A DNA stretch of 64,000 bases from Brevibacillus fortis (GCF_003013395.1 NZ_PXZM01000029.1:1-64000); one strand, 5' to 3'; numbered from the stretch's first letter, positions 1 through 9,617 are shown. The notes: generated by a model not told the origin, from the letters alone. A program made the numbers and translations.

Positions 1-10
1 CAGTTACGTC

Positions 11-208
11 AGAGAAGAATATTTCCAGACGTAGCGACTTGTGGAGTCCTACCGAGCGGAGAAGGGATTAGCGGGTAAAAGAAACGCAACGTGCCCCTAC
101 ATCGAAGCGGCTACCACTTTTGCGTTTCCCCGCTAATCACTTCGGAGCGGGCAGTCCAGGCTTCCCGTGGGACGGAGCCTGGAGCCTAGACTGGAAATAT
201 TCTTCTCT
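11..208. repeat. 198-bp palindromic, highly structured element
   Basis: Perfect 18-bp inverted ends lie at 11-28 and 191-208 (AGAGAAGAATATTTCCAG and its complement). Inside, 66-75 pairs with 129-138 and 81-89 pairs with 120-128, giving a 19-bp arm broken only by a 5-nt bulge. GAAG at 61-64 can pair with CTTC at 140-143. A separate hairpin pairs 155-161 with 177-183. The whole unit therefore folds as a long closing stem, an open middle with a side hairpin, and a long terminal stem. That shape fits either a structured RNA of 6S-like size or a palindromic mobile repeat (MITE-like). I see no open frame, no convincing promoter and no clear target-site duplication. The strand is undecided because the palindrome reads similarly both ways. 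Confidence 0.6.
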
Positions 209-236
209 TCACCGCAGCTACATAACAGGAGCCTAC

Positions 237-275
237 AAAAAAAGAAGAACCTCACAATTCCATGCAGGCTCTCCT
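237..275 (-). terminator. Terminator of the alpha-glucan operon
   Basis: On the minus strand, 275-266 (AGGAGAGCCT) pairs with 252-243 over ten positions, including two G-U pairs, across a 13-nt loop. Seven Ts (243-237) follow. It sits 11 nt after the phosphohexomutase stop codon and closes that operon. Confidence 0.8.
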
Positions 276-285
276 CTCATCCTTT

Positions 286-1710
286 TTACACATTAATCTC
301 CAAAAACCATTCGCGAATCGCATCTTGCAGCTTCTGCAAGGCAGTCGCATTCGTTGCTTCACAATAGATGCGTACCAGCGGTTCTGTGCCAGACGGGCGA
401 ATCAAGACCCAATGTCCTTCCTCGAGCAACAGCTTGACCCCATCCACTCGTTGAGTCTCTAATACCTGATAAGGACCAATGAGTGCAGGTGGCTTGGCGA
501 TTATTTGCTGGATCCATTGATCTTTTTCCGGCAGATTCATGTCAAGCCTCGTATGGAACAGCTCGCCAAACTGCTCGTATACGTCTCGCAATATTTGATC
601 GATTCCTTTGTTTTCATACGCGCACATCTCGGCGAGCAACAAATTGATGAGTACGCCGTCTTTCTCCGGGATGTGACCGAGAATACTGGCCCCGCCACTT
701 TCCTCTCCGCCAATGAGCACATCGCCTTTGCGCATTTCCTCCCCGACGTACTTGAAGCCGACTGGCGTCTCCACCAGCTCAAGACCGTAATGCTTTGCCA
801 TCCGATCCAGTAGATGCGTGGTCGCTACTGTCCTGACAATTCGTCCGGTCAAGCCTCGATTTTTTCGCAAATGATAGGTCAGGAGGACAAGTGCTTCATT
901 TGGAGTAATGTACTGTCCAAAGCGGTCGACGACTCCGAAGCGATCCGCATCCCCGTCATTGGCAAGACCAAGAGATGCTTGGCGCTCTACCACTTCTTTT
1001 TTTAGCAAATGCAAATGTTTATCGTTTGGCTCAGGCAAATCCCCTCCAAAAGCCGCATCTGGGACTTCTCGGATTCCGACGTTTTTCACCCCGGCCTCTG
1101 ACAAAAAACCGCTCACGTAGCCCATGCCAGCACCATGCATGGCATCGACAACAACGGACAAGGAAGACTTTTGCAAAACGTCCATGTTTATCATCCGTCT
1201 AAGATGCGCCTCGTAATGAGGCCGCAGCACAATGACTTGCAGAAGCTTGCGGGTCTTTGCTTCCGCGAGGGAGATCGTCCGCACTGCTTTCTCCTGGCAG
1301 GTTTGGGTGATCCACTCTTCCAATCTTTGCGTGATCGCAGGCGTTGCAGGTCCTGCGTACTCCGGAATGTATTTGATGCCGTTATATTCGGGCGGATTGT
1401 GACTTGCCGTGATCATGATTGCGCCACTCGCTGCAAAATGCTTCACGCCAAAGGCTACGGCAGGCGTTGGCGCTGCTTCGTTCACCAAATAGGTTCGAAT
1501 GTCATTGGCGGTCAGGACACAAGCAACCTCCTCCGCAAAACGTCTCCCCAAAAAGCGCGTGTCGTGCCCGACCAAAATTGGCTGCTCCTGTTGTCCGATT
1601 TCCTTGGTATAGCTGGCGATGGCTTGTGCGACAATGCGGACATTCTCGACAGTAAAGCCATCTGCCATTATGTCACGCCAACCGTCCGTACCGAACCGGA
1701 TCGTTGTCAT
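286..1710 (-). CDS. Phosphoglucomutase/phosphomannomutase family protein
   Basis: A 474-residue alpha-D-phosphohexomutase, which interconverts hexose 6-phosphate and hexose 1-phosphate. All four family signatures are intact: FGTDGWR near the N-terminus, the phosphoserine loop TASHNP with Ser103, the metal loop DGDADR, the sugar loop GGEESGG, and the phosphate-binding RPSGTEP near the C-terminus. The ATG at 1710 is chosen over an in-frame ATG at 1743 because the longer form would overlap the GH15 gene and has no Shine-Dalgarno sequence. It is the last gene of the operon, 19 nt after the GH15 stop. It probably links the glucose-1-phosphate used or released by the neighbouring glucan enzymes to central metabolism. 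Glucose versus mannose preference cannot be read from sequence. Confidence 0.9.
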   Translation of the reverse strand: MTTIRFGTDGWRDIMADGFTVENVRIVAQAIASYTKEIGQQEQPILVGHDTRFLGRRFAEEVACVLTANDIRTYLVNEAAPTPAVAFGVKHFAASGAIMITASHNPPEYNGIKYIPEYAGPATPAITQRLEEWITQTCQEKAVRTISLAEAKTRKLLQVIVLRPHYEAHLRRMINMDVLQKSSLSVVVDAMHGAGMGYVSGFLSEAGVKNVGIREVPDAAFGGDLPEPNDKHLHLLKKEVVERQASLGLANDGDADRFGVVDRFGQYITPNEALVLLTYHLRKNRGLTGRIVRTVATTHLLDRMAKHYGLELVETPVGFKYVGEEMRKGDVLIGGEESGGASILGHIPEKDGVLINLLLAEMCAYENKGIDQILRDVYEQFGELFHTRLDMNLPEKDQWIQQIIAKPPALIGPYQVLETQRVDGVKLLLEEGHWVLIRPSGTEPLVRIYCEATNATALQKLQDAIREWFLEINV

Positions 1711-1729
1711 CTCCTCATCTCTCCCCTCG

Positions 1730-3691
1730 TTACCGCAACTCATTCACCTTCTCCAAATAACGCAAAACAGTGGCAACATAAGTAGCATGCGACCACGTCA
1801 GCGGTGCAACTGATACTGGTGCACCTGTATACGGATCGAGCTGTTCGGATAGCACGCCGCTTTGTAAGGCATGGCGTACGACCCAGGCCAGTCTGTTCTT
1901 TGGCTCCTGGAGTTCATCGATCGATTTCGCCTTGGCAATTTCCCAATCAGCCACCCATAAGGTGCAAATGATCCACGGATTGCCCGGTACCTTCGCCGTG
2001 TCATGCGATTTTTTGAAATAGTAATCCCCTTGGTAGCGAGCTATTCCACCGATCGCAGTGTCTACCCGCAAACTCTTTTTGACAGCTTCCATCGTTCGCT
2101 CGACTCTCGGATCGTCTACAGAAAACACATCAAGCGCAAATAAGGCGAACAAGCTGCTCTCCACCGTGAAATCTTTTTCGACACTCCCATCTGCTTTTAC
2201 ATAAATCCCACGCAGAAAACGCCCGATTTCAGGGTCGTACAGATGCGTTTCCATTGCCCCGCGAATGCTCTCTGCCCCTTCCGCGTAGCGTTTGTAGCGT
2301 CGATCATCCCCGAACAGCTGGGCGAAACGAGCCGCAGCCATCAAGCCTGCGAAAACCGTAGCGCTGGTAAACGTAAAAATTCCCCGTCGCTCTTCCCATA
2401 AGTCGTAGCTTGGTTTTGGGAGTTGCAGCTCTGAATGGACATACTCCAGCAAAAAGCGGGCCGCCGGACGAACCAGCGTGGGATAGAGCGCTTGGCAGTC
2501 CTCAATTTGCTTGCCGCTCTTGTATTGCTCCCAGAGCGCGTACAGCACTAGCGCCGTCTCATCCTCCTGAATCGGCAGCTGAATTTCTCCGTCAACGATA
2601 TACGGATGCCAACTGGAGCCGACAGACCCATCTGGATTGTACTTGTGCAGCAAATACCCTTCCTTGTTCAATGCGTCCGCGCAAAATCGAAAAAATGGTG
2701 CGACCACTCCCGTGTAGCCCGCTTTCGCCATCGCGCTCGCAATCAATGCCCCATCTCTTGGCCACATGTAGCTGTAATGGTCGCGATTGAATTGGAGAAT
2801 ATCCGAGTCATTCGCAGCAAGAATAGCCCCGTTCTGGTCGATTTGCGTGCGCACGAGAAGCAAGCTGGTCTTGTACAGATTAACAACCTCTGCTGGAAGA
2901 TCAGCAAAGTCCCGCTCTTCCTTATTCACCCAACGCTGCCAATACACCGCTACCCGATTGAGCAAACGTTCCGGATCACTTTCGAGTACATACTGGTTCA
3001 ATATTTTGACATCCTCATACGATTCACCAATGCACATCCAGTAAAAGAGCGTCTTCTCTTCTTGCGGTTGCAGCATAAGGGAAAAGGAGATCGTACTATC
3101 TACGGAGCCTTGTGCTATCGGATTGCCAGACAAAAGACCATCCTCCGCGTCCCTCCAGGTCCCCTCTGCATAGTTGAACCGCTTGATTCCCACGCTATAT
3201 TGATCGATCCCACCCGTATCCGTTTTTCCATTTGCCATGATGTACACATTGCGCTTGTAGTGATAAATGGTGCGCAGGAGGGGATCAAAAACAGCAGTAT
3301 CTCCTACCTCCGTCTCATTCAAGCTGAAGTCGTGATTAAAAAACAGCCTGACCTCCCGCACCTCGCTCGCAAGATTCCGAACGCCCACCTTTTTCAAATA
3401 AATCGGGTCACGCTGATGTACCCCATCCGCGATTTGCAGGGAGATGCCCAGATGTTCATGATGCGCATGAACATCTGTCACCAAAGACTCCTGTCCGTAT
3501 CCGAGCCTTCGCGTCCAGCCGTCTTCATCCAGCCAGGAAAAACGACCCTGCACCCAAATCCCCAGCTTGCTAAAGTGTCCCCCGACATGATTCAGCTGAC
3601 CGACATACGGAAAGTAGAGATCTCGCATGTGCAGCTTGTCATCAAAATTAATCAGCAGCTTTCCGTTCCCGACGACGAGTGGTCTCGGCAT
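1730..3691 (-). CDS. Glycoside hydrolase family 15 (glucoamylase/glucodextranase-like)
   Basis: 653 residues without a signal peptide, so cytoplasmic. The N-terminal third resembles the beta-sandwich of prokaryotic GH15 enzymes. The (alpha/alpha)6 catalytic domain carries the family motifs MWPRDG, LWEER (probable general acid Glu) and SEQLDPYTG followed by PLTWSHA (probable general base Glu). GH15 enzymes release glucose from the non-reducing ends of alpha-1,4/1,6-glucans or from trehalose-like disaccharides. The SD AAAGGA stands 9 nt before the ATG. It lies between a nucleotidyltransferase fusion and a phosphohexomutase with gaps of 18-19 nt, so it is very likely the intracellular breakdown arm of the same alpha-glucan pathway. 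The exact substrate (glycogen-like, trehalose or another glucoside) is open. Confidence 0.85.
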   Translation of the reverse strand: MPRPLVVGNGKLLINFDDKLHMRDLYFPYVGQLNHVGGHFSKLGIWVQGRFSWLDEDGWTRRLGYGQESLVTDVHAHHEHLGISLQIADGVHQRDPIYLKKVGVRNLASEVREVRLFFNHDFSLNETEVGDTAVFDPLLRTIYHYKRNVYIMANGKTDTGGIDQYSVGIKRFNYAEGTWRDAEDGLLSGNPIAQGSVDSTISFSLMLQPQEEKTLFYWMCIGESYEDVKILNQYVLESDPERLLNRVAVYWQRWVNKEERDFADLPAEVVNLYKTSLLLVRTQIDQNGAILAANDSDILQFNRDHYSYMWPRDGALIASAMAKAGYTGVVAPFFRFCADALNKEGYLLHKYNPDGSVGSSWHPYIVDGEIQLPIQEDETALVLYALWEQYKSGKQIEDCQALYPTLVRPAARFLLEYVHSELQLPKPSYDLWEERRGIFTFTSATVFAGLMAAARFAQLFGDDRRYKRYAEGAESIRGAMETHLYDPEIGRFLRGIYVKADGSVEKDFTVESSLFALFALDVFSVDDPRVERTMEAVKKSLRVDTAIGGIARYQGDYYFKKSHDTAKVPGNPWIICTLWVADWEIAKAKSIDELQEPKNRLAWVVRHALQSGVLSEQLDPYTGAPVSVAPLTWSHATYVATVLRYLEKVNELR

Positions 3692-3709
3692 GCCTTCACG
3701 TCCTTTTCG

Positions 3710-6115
3710 TTATAGGCTGTCGATCTCTCTCTTTTCGTGAAACTGATATTCGGCAATTCGCCTCGCGTAGGAAGAAGCAAGCGTAGCTGCGGTCTCTGCC
3801 GTCGCCCCTTGCGAAATCACTTTTACGTGCGAATCCTCTGAATCGGGTAATATCAGCACCCAGCCATTCGAATCGTATACCTTGATTCCATCGACGAGCT
3901 CCAGCAGCTTACCTTTGTTTTCTTCCATCACTCTGCGCATAACCTTCCCTTTTGCTGCCCATGGGCAAAAGACAGTCTTTTTCTCCATATGGCACGCGGG
4001 CAACAGCTCCAGGAGAACGCTGAGCGGTTTTTCCTCAGAAGCGAGATAGGAAAGAATTCGCATGAGGCTGTATACGGCATCAAACATTGGATGAAAGCGC
4101 TGTTCGCTAGATACCTCCATCATGGAGCGCGGAGAGACCTTGGTGCGTACAACCTCCATTTGCAACAGCTGGGCCATATGCTCCAATTCTATCGGTGCAC
4201 TTACAGGAAGGCCGATGCGTCGGTGTTGACCACTACAAGCCAGCAGCTGCAAAGCCGTGATCTGCTCATTCGTGAGCTTCTCTCCATGCTCGGTAAACAA
4301 GGCAAATTGCTCGCCATTTTTATCGAGACGAACCCCTATATCTGCTCCCTTATTACGAATACCGTCTTGGATGGAGCCGTAATGTACAGTGACTCCCAGT
4401 GTATGCAAAAGTGGCGCAAGAAACGTCGGGAAAAAACGCTGTTCACTATCGATCAGCAGGTGGAAGCGCTGACGCTGGATGGACGATACATTCAACTGTT
4501 CGATCAAAGCGTGAAGATAAGCTTCCTGTACTTGATGCTCGACTTGCAGTGTTCCCAACCGATGCAGGTTGCGAACATAAGTCTCTTGCCAGTAAGCATT
4601 CTCAATTTTGCGCTCCATATCACGGGAAATCGGCAAGCCCGCATGATCGATGAATTGGATGACAATCTCCTTATCATCCACTGGCTCTGCCATATAAACA
4701 TGAATGCCGCCTTTGCAAGCCAGAGAGCGTACGCCGTATCGGATCAAGGGTGAATTGCCAATCCCGAGATCGACCGTATCAATTCCGGAAGAGCACAAAC
4801 TCGTCATGATGCTATGCTTTAATAGTTGAGCAAATGGGTGCGAGCATGCCGAGAGCGCGATTTTATTCCCTGCTTGGAGTAAGTACGCGTAGGCAGCAGC
4901 GAGTCTCGTGACGAATTCGGGCGTGATGTCGACGTTGCCAATGCCCTTGATTCCATGCGTCCCAAACAGATTTTTCGTTTGCTTGGCACCGTAGATAAGC
5001 GAGGTGGTGACCGTCGCGTTTTCCCCGACTTCCTTATCCGGCCAAATTTTGACCCCTGCCTTTACCACCGACTTCGCCCCAATGTGGCAATGGTCTCCGA
5101 TAACCGCCCCTTCCCCGAGTTGTACACAATCTTCAATTCGGGCATTGCGGCAAAGGGTCGTTCCTGTGATCTCTGTTTTTTTCCCAATGACGCTATTTTC
5201 CCAAATAATCGCCCTGGACAGCTTTGTACCGGAAGAAATCACGGTATTTTTTCCCAGAATGGAATAAGTACCAACGGCGACTCCAGCCTGCAAGTGTACA
5301 TTTTCACCAATATAGACAGGGCCCTCTAAACGGACCGATGAATCGATGCGAACATCATTTTCCAAGAAAATGCGTGGCGCGATTTCCTGTGCTTTTATTT
5401 CGAGACCGACGCGTCCGTCCAGCAAGTCAAACTGGGCTTGCTGATAAACCTCCAAAGAGCCAATATCAGACCAATAACCGCTTGCCTCATAGCCGTATAA
5501 AGACTTTGCAGCTTGTAAAAAGGCCGGGAAAATTTCCTTGCTGAAATCCACTTCTCGCTCTTCTTCTATATATGACAAGACCTCAGGCTCGCAAACGTAT
5601 ATTCCGGTATTCACCGTATCGCTGAAAACCTCCGCCCAGCTCGGCTTTTCTAAAAAGCGGGTAATGCGTCCGCCCTCATCTGTCATGACAACTCCGAATT
5701 CCAGCGGTGTCTCTACGCGAGTCAAAATCAACGTAGCCAGTGCATGTTTTTGCTCATGAAAGCGTATGGCTGCCGACAAATCGATGGCTGTCAACGTATC
5801 CCCACTGATCACAACAAAGCGCTCATCGAGAAAATCCGCGCAGTTTTTTACGCTGCCTGCCGTGCCCAAAGGAATTGTTTCTTCAAAATAGACGAGCGAA
5901 ACACCGTAGCGAGATCCATCACCAAACGTATCGCGGATGACATCAGGCAGGTACTGGAGTGTCACTGCTATCTCTGTAATCCCATGCTTTTTCAATAGAT
6001 CAATCGTGTACTCCATGCAAGGCCGGTTTAAGAGTGGCACCATTGGTTTTGGCGTGTGGCATGTTAACGGACGTAGTCGTGTACCTTTTCCCCCAGCCAT
6101 GATTACTGCCTTCAT
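3710..6115 (-). CDS. Sugar nucleotidyltransferase fused to a degenerate phosphomannomutase-like domain
   Basis: 801 residues with three parts. Residues 1 to about 235 are a nucleotidyltransferase with the MAGGKGTRLRP signature, the PKPM lysine, and an FLEKP motif. Residues 250-370 are left-handed beta-helix hexapeptide repeats. From about 380 to the end is a phosphohexomutase fold starting with LFGTHGIKG. This last domain lacks the phosphoserine loop (the expected TASHNP reads VYMAEPVDD) and the DGDGDR metal loop (it reads RLDKNGEQ), so it should be unable to do mutase chemistry. The family is usually labelled mannose-1-phosphate guanylyltransferase. In this glucan operon an NDP-glucose product is equally plausible. 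Start at 6115 rests on GGAGGAAGG 7 nt upstream. An in-frame ATG at 6136 is less suitable. Confidence 0.85.
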   Translation of the reverse strand: MKAVIMAGGKGTRLRPLTCHTPKPMVPLLNRPCMEYTIDLLKKHGITEIAVTLQYLPDVIRDTFGDGSRYGVSLVYFEETIPLGTAGSVKNCADFLDERFVVISGDTLTAIDLSAAIRFHEQKHALATLILTRVETPLEFGVVMTDEGGRITRFLEKPSWAEVFSDTVNTGIYVCEPEVLSYIEEEREVDFSKEIFPAFLQAAKSLYGYEASGYWSDIGSLEVYQQAQFDLLDGRVGLEIKAQEIAPRIFLENDVRIDSSVRLEGPVYIGENVHLQAGVAVGTYSILGKNTVISSGTKLSRAIIWENSVIGKKTEITGTTLCRNARIEDCVQLGEGAVIGDHCHIGAKSVVKAGVKIWPDKEVGENATVTTSLIYGAKQTKNLFGTHGIKGIGNVDITPEFVTRLAAAYAYLLQAGNKIALSACSHPFAQLLKHSIMTSLCSSGIDTVDLGIGNSPLIRYGVRSLACKGGIHVYMAEPVDDKEIVIQFIDHAGLPISRDMERKIENAYWQETYVRNLHRLGTLQVEHQVQEAYLHALIEQLNVSSIQRQRFHLLIDSEQRFFPTFLAPLLHTLGVTVHYGSIQDGIRNKGADIGVRLDKNGEQFALFTEHGEKLTNEQITALQLLACSGQHRRIGLPVSAPIELEHMAQLLQMEVVRTKVSPRSMMEVSSEQRFHPMFDAVYSLMRILSYLASEEKPLSVLLELLPACHMEKKTVFCPWAAKGKVMRRVMEENKGKLLELVDGIKVYDSNGWVLILPDSEDSHVKVISQGATAETAATLASSYARRIAEYQFHEKREIDSL

Positions 6116-6145
6116 CTTCTGTCCTTCCTCCTTCATCGTTGCAAT

Positions 6146-8983
6146 CTATGTTGTCATGCCGATTTCCGCGGGTACGCCAAGTGAACGGTATATCTCGATG
6201 GTTTGACTAGCCAGAATGGTCCAGTTATAAAACTGTTTGACGTCTTGCTTTGCCGTCTGGGCCAGCTGATGCCGCTGATCAGGGTCGCGCAGTAGCCAGC
6301 GGAGTTGATTCGTCAGCGATTCGGGGTCGCCTGTATACATCATAGCGCCGTTTTCGCCATGGCGAACGATCTCTCTCAGCCCTCCCGTATCCGCAACCAG
6401 AACAGGCGTACCCAGAGCCATAGCTTCCAGCGCAACAATTCCAAAAGGCTCATACAAGCTCGGGAATACCGCCACATCAGCCAATGCGAACAGCTCATTT
6501 CTCCTTACATCGTCTACGAAGCCCACGAAGCGGACTTGCTCAGAAAGCCCCATCTGATGGACCAACTGTATCCACTCGTCTTGCATCGGTCCTCTTCCGG
6601 CTACCAGCAACTTCGCATGGGGAAACTCATCGCGCAGCCTTGCCATGGCTTCCATCAACAGGTGAACACCTTTTTCCTGAACCAAGCGCCCTACAAAAAA
6701 GAGAACAGGACCATCACCTATCACCAATTCCTGCCGAAGCTGCTCACGATTTACATCTGGTAGGGGAATGAGATCGACACCATTGTGAATGACATGCAAT
6801 TGGGATGGTGGTGTTCCGAACAGGCGCATGACTTCCGACTCCATATACTTGCTGCAAACGATAATTGAGTCAGAGCTTTGTGTTAGCGAACGTTCACACT
6901 CATGAATCCTTCGCTGCAACGGTGTATGAATGCCTTGGTGACGACCATGTTCCAAAGCATGAATCGTGCTGACGAGCGGAAGAGAGTGCCTCTGTTTCAG
7001 TTCGATCGCTGCCCAGCTGACTAGCCAATCGTGAGCGTGGATGACATCTGGCCGCACCCCGATTGACCAGAGCTGGGAGGCAGCATCGACCATCGCCAAA
7101 TTCAGCTGAAACACCCATGAAAGAAAGTCAGCTTGTTCTTGGGGGATGTACGTAGGCAAGTGATGTACGTGAATCCCTTCCATCGTCTCATCTATGGAGC
7201 ATGAATCTGACGCACGTGTCAGCACATGCACCACTATTCCTTGCTGGACAAGATGCCTAGCGAGATCATAGACAGCTCGACCAAGCCCCCCCACCACGTG
7301 CGGGGGAAATTCCCATGCAAGCATCAAAACTGTTTTTGCAAGAGACTGATCTTGCGCAGCCGCTACCAATTGACGCGATACGTTCACTCTATGCGTTTGT
7401 TTAGGCAAATAGTACGTGATATCCAAGTGAGGAAAAATCGGAAAGTCAGCTTCTGCTTGCGCAATCGCCTCTTCATCCAGTTGATGTTCTCGATACATAG
7501 TCAAGAGAGACTGCAAACGAACCAAATGGTCATGAACGCGCCGCACCGCATACTCTACGACTGTTTGACCGTCTAAAATAAACGCCCAATCACTGCTTTG
7601 GGCCAGCATCAATTCGCGGGCGGCCTGCTTGAGGCATCGTAAGGCAAGCTGATCTCCTTTTTTTTCATAAAAGGTCGTAATCGCTCCGATCAGTTCCCGC
7701 TCTGCTTGATGAAGATGCCTGTATATCCAGCCATTATTCTCGTTCAACCAGACTTCTCCGTAGCCATTTCTTCCCCACGTAGACATAGACAAGTGACCGC
7801 GATCCTGCTCTGGATACTCCTCCAAATATTCAGAGGGTGTGATTAATTTTACTTCTTTTGAATCAAAAACCGTTTTTCGCATGAGATCATCCAAAAACTG
7901 CGGACCTTCGAACCACCAATGCCCAAACAGCTCCGCATCATAAGTGGCGACGACTAACGGCTTGTAATCCATCCAGTGACTGGCTTCCTCCACTTGGCGC
8001 TCCCGGTGATACAGGAAGTGTCCCGCATGTGACGCTGCTTTTTCGCGCGCCCAGCTTGGCTCATACCAGTCTTTATCCCCTTCTTTTCCGGTGATGCGAT
8101 AGTATTTTAAACCGGTATGCACGCGAATGCCGTCAGGATGGATGTACGGTTCGATGTAGCTAATCTCCCTGTCAAATCCGATATCCCGGTAGTATTCACG
8201 GTAGTCATAGTCCCCTGGATAACCATCGTTTGCGCTCCATACCTGGCGGGAAGCCACTTCATCTCGGGCAAAGGCAGCTACATCATGCGGCGTGAACAAA
8301 GGAGCCAACACCCCTCTGCGCGGTACAGGCGTCGCATGCTCTATCGTGTGACTGTCTACAAAGAAGTAACGTAGCCCTGCCTCTTTCAGCAAACGATCCA
8401 GTCCAGGTGTATACCCGCACTCTGGAAGCCAAATTCCTTTCGGACGACTTCCGAGAATCCGCTCATGGGTATCAATCCCCACCTGAAGCTGTGCCCGAAT
8501 CGCCTCTTCTGTTTCCACATAGGGCAAAAAGGAGTGTGTTGCTGCGCAAGTGATGAGTTCGAGGCATCCGCTGTCTGCCATATGCCTAAAGGCCTTGATC
8601 AGTTGAAAATCCCACTTGCGGCAATAGGCAATGATGGTTCGAAAACGCTCCACGTACATTTTGGCGATACGGTGTTCCTGGGGGTGATCTGCGGTTCGTT
8701 TGACTTCCTTCCCAGCCAATTCAACGGTCTTCGCTAGATGTGTGCGAAAGCGTGCCACGATCAGCTCATCGTCTAGCATGGAAAGCAATGTCGGGGAAAT
8801 AGCAAGGGTCATGCGAAAAGCGATGCCGTCCGAGAGAAGCTTGTCGAAAACCATGAGCAAGGGAAGATAGCATTCTAGCATGGCTTCATACACCCAGCGC
8901 TCTTCCAGGCGATCGTCCCGATCCCCGTGTCGGACATAAGGCAGATGGGCATGCAACACGAGGGAGAGATAACCTTTGTGCAC
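6146..8983 (-). CDS. GH57 1,4-alpha-glucan branching enzyme fused to GT4 glycosyltransferase
   Basis: 945 residues in two enzymes. Residues 1 to about 530 are a GH57/DUF1957 branching enzyme starting HAHLPYVRHGD, with nucleophile Glu188 in WLPECGY and acid/base Asp349 in TYDAELFGHWW. These sit at almost the same positions as in the Thermococcus enzyme (Glu183, Asp354). Residues from about 550 on are a GT-B fold GT4 enzyme: MLAWEFPPHVVGGLG at the N-lobe, VGRLVQEKG and the EPFGIVALE E-x7-E motif at the C-lobe. The fusion can in principle both elongate and branch an alpha-glucan. The GTG at 8983 has GAGGTG six nt upstream. Earlier in-frame ATGs would run into the DUF4912 gene and lack an SD. It lies 19 nt after the DUF4912 stop. 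Confidence 0.88.
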   Translation of the reverse strand: MHKGYLSLVLHAHLPYVRHGDRDDRLEERWVYEAMLECYLPLLMVFDKLLSDGIAFRMTLAISPTLLSMLDDELIVARFRTHLAKTVELAGKEVKRTADHPQEHRIAKMYVERFRTIIAYCRKWDFQLIKAFRHMADSGCLELITCAATHSFLPYVETEEAIRAQLQVGIDTHERILGSRPKGIWLPECGYTPGLDRLLKEAGLRYFFVDSHTIEHATPVPRRGVLAPLFTPHDVAAFARDEVASRQVWSANDGYPGDYDYREYYRDIGFDREISYIEPYIHPDGIRVHTGLKYYRITGKEGDKDWYEPSWAREKAASHAGHFLYHRERQVEEASHWMDYKPLVVATYDAELFGHWWFEGPQFLDDLMRKTVFDSKEVKLITPSEYLEEYPEQDRGHLSMSTWGRNGYGEVWLNENNGWIYRHLHQAERELIGAITTFYEKKGDQLALRCLKQAARELMLAQSSDWAFILDGQTVVEYAVRRVHDHLVRLQSLLTMYREHQLDEEAIAQAEADFPIFPHLDITYYLPKQTHRVNVSRQLVAAAQDQSLAKTVLMLAWEFPPHVVGGLGRAVYDLARHLVQQGIVVHVLTRASDSCSIDETMEGIHVHHLPTYIPQEQADFLSWVFQLNLAMVDAASQLWSIGVRPDVIHAHDWLVSWAAIELKQRHSLPLVSTIHALEHGRHQGIHTPLQRRIHECERSLTQSSDSIIVCSKYMESEVMRLFGTPPSQLHVIHNGVDLIPLPDVNREQLRQELVIGDGPVLFFVGRLVQEKGVHLLMEAMARLRDEFPHAKLLVAGRGPMQDEWIQLVHQMGLSEQVRFVGFVDDVRRNELFALADVAVFPSLYEPFGIVALEAMALGTPVLVADTGGLREIVRHGENGAMMYTGDPESLTNQLRWLLRDPDQRHQLAQTAKQDVKQFYNWTILASQTIEIYRSLGVPAEIGMTT

Positions 8984-9002
8984 AAATGACACCTCACTTA
9001 TT

Positions 9003-9614
9003 TTATGTTTTGGCATACAACGAGTAGGAGGAAAAGTTCTCAAACCAGGAAGGGGTAGCTGGATTATGGACGGGCTCAACTAACGGTTCCCCCCAATCAG
9101 CTTTTGAATTGCGTGGGGTAACTACCGCTTCCGAGCGCAATATCGGACAAAACCGATTCTGTTCATATAAACCAAAATCAACGATGTATGTACGTCCTGG
9201 GTCTATATCTTTCACGTACCAGGAGTGAGCCTCTTCATGTACGAGCACATCTCGGACGAAATGCGCATTTTTTCCATCAAAGTAGCGTTCCGTTACATCA
9301 TACAGACGCAAGCCCTTTTGGATATGACGATAATCGGCTTGCAGGTACGATGCGATCATTCTCATGCGCGGCCAAGTGATTTCCCAATAGACTAATAACG
9401 TAGTCGGACTTTGTACCATGACTTTGACAATGTCTCTGCCGTAAAACACAGGCAATTGCCAGTCCAGTTCCGTTCTAGCGGGAGGTGGTGTCACTGGTTT
9501 CGCACGGTCTTTCTGCAGGCGATACTTTACTTGACCGATCGTCAAACCGCACTCTTTGGCAATTTGTGCAATGGACATGGATTGTGAACGCAGTTCGAGA
9601 ATTTTTTCCAGCAT
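9003..9614 (-). CDS. DUF4912 domain protein with N-terminal helix-turn-helix
   Basis: 203 residues. The first 40 form a helix-turn-helix of the SIAQIAKECGLTIGQVKYRL type, so DNA binding is possible. From about residue 50 to 180 is a DUF4912 domain (YGRDIVKVMVQSPTTLLVYWE, then beta-rich sequence ending YIVDFGLYE). The function of DUF4912 is not established. In this operon it precedes the branching enzyme/GT4 fusion, so a regulator or scaffold of alpha-glucan metabolism is a reasonable guess, with carbohydrate sensing as one possibility. The ATG has GGAGGAGAG upstream, and that SD lies within the last codons of the small ORF before it, so translation of the two is probably coupled. Confidence 0.8.
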   Translation of the reverse strand: MLEKILELRSQSMSIAQIAKECGLTIGQVKYRLQKDRAKPVTPPPARTELDWQLPVFYGRDIVKVMVQSPTTLLVYWEITWPRMRMIASYLQADYRHIQKGLRLYDVTERYFDGKNAHFVRDVLVHEEAHSWYVKDIDPGRTYIVDFGLYEQNRFCPILRSEAVVTPRNSKADWGEPLVEPVHNPATPSWFENFSSYSLYAKT

Positions 9615-9617
9615 CTT

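Noticed and set aside
11..208. Firm call as 6S RNA
   Set aside because: Size and fold fit, but no promoter, terminator or conserved 6S sequence could be confirmed, so it is kept as a structured element.
2606..3715. Long open frame on the plus strand across the GH15 gene
   Set aside because: Antisense shadow of a well-supported gene; no SD, low-quality protein composition.
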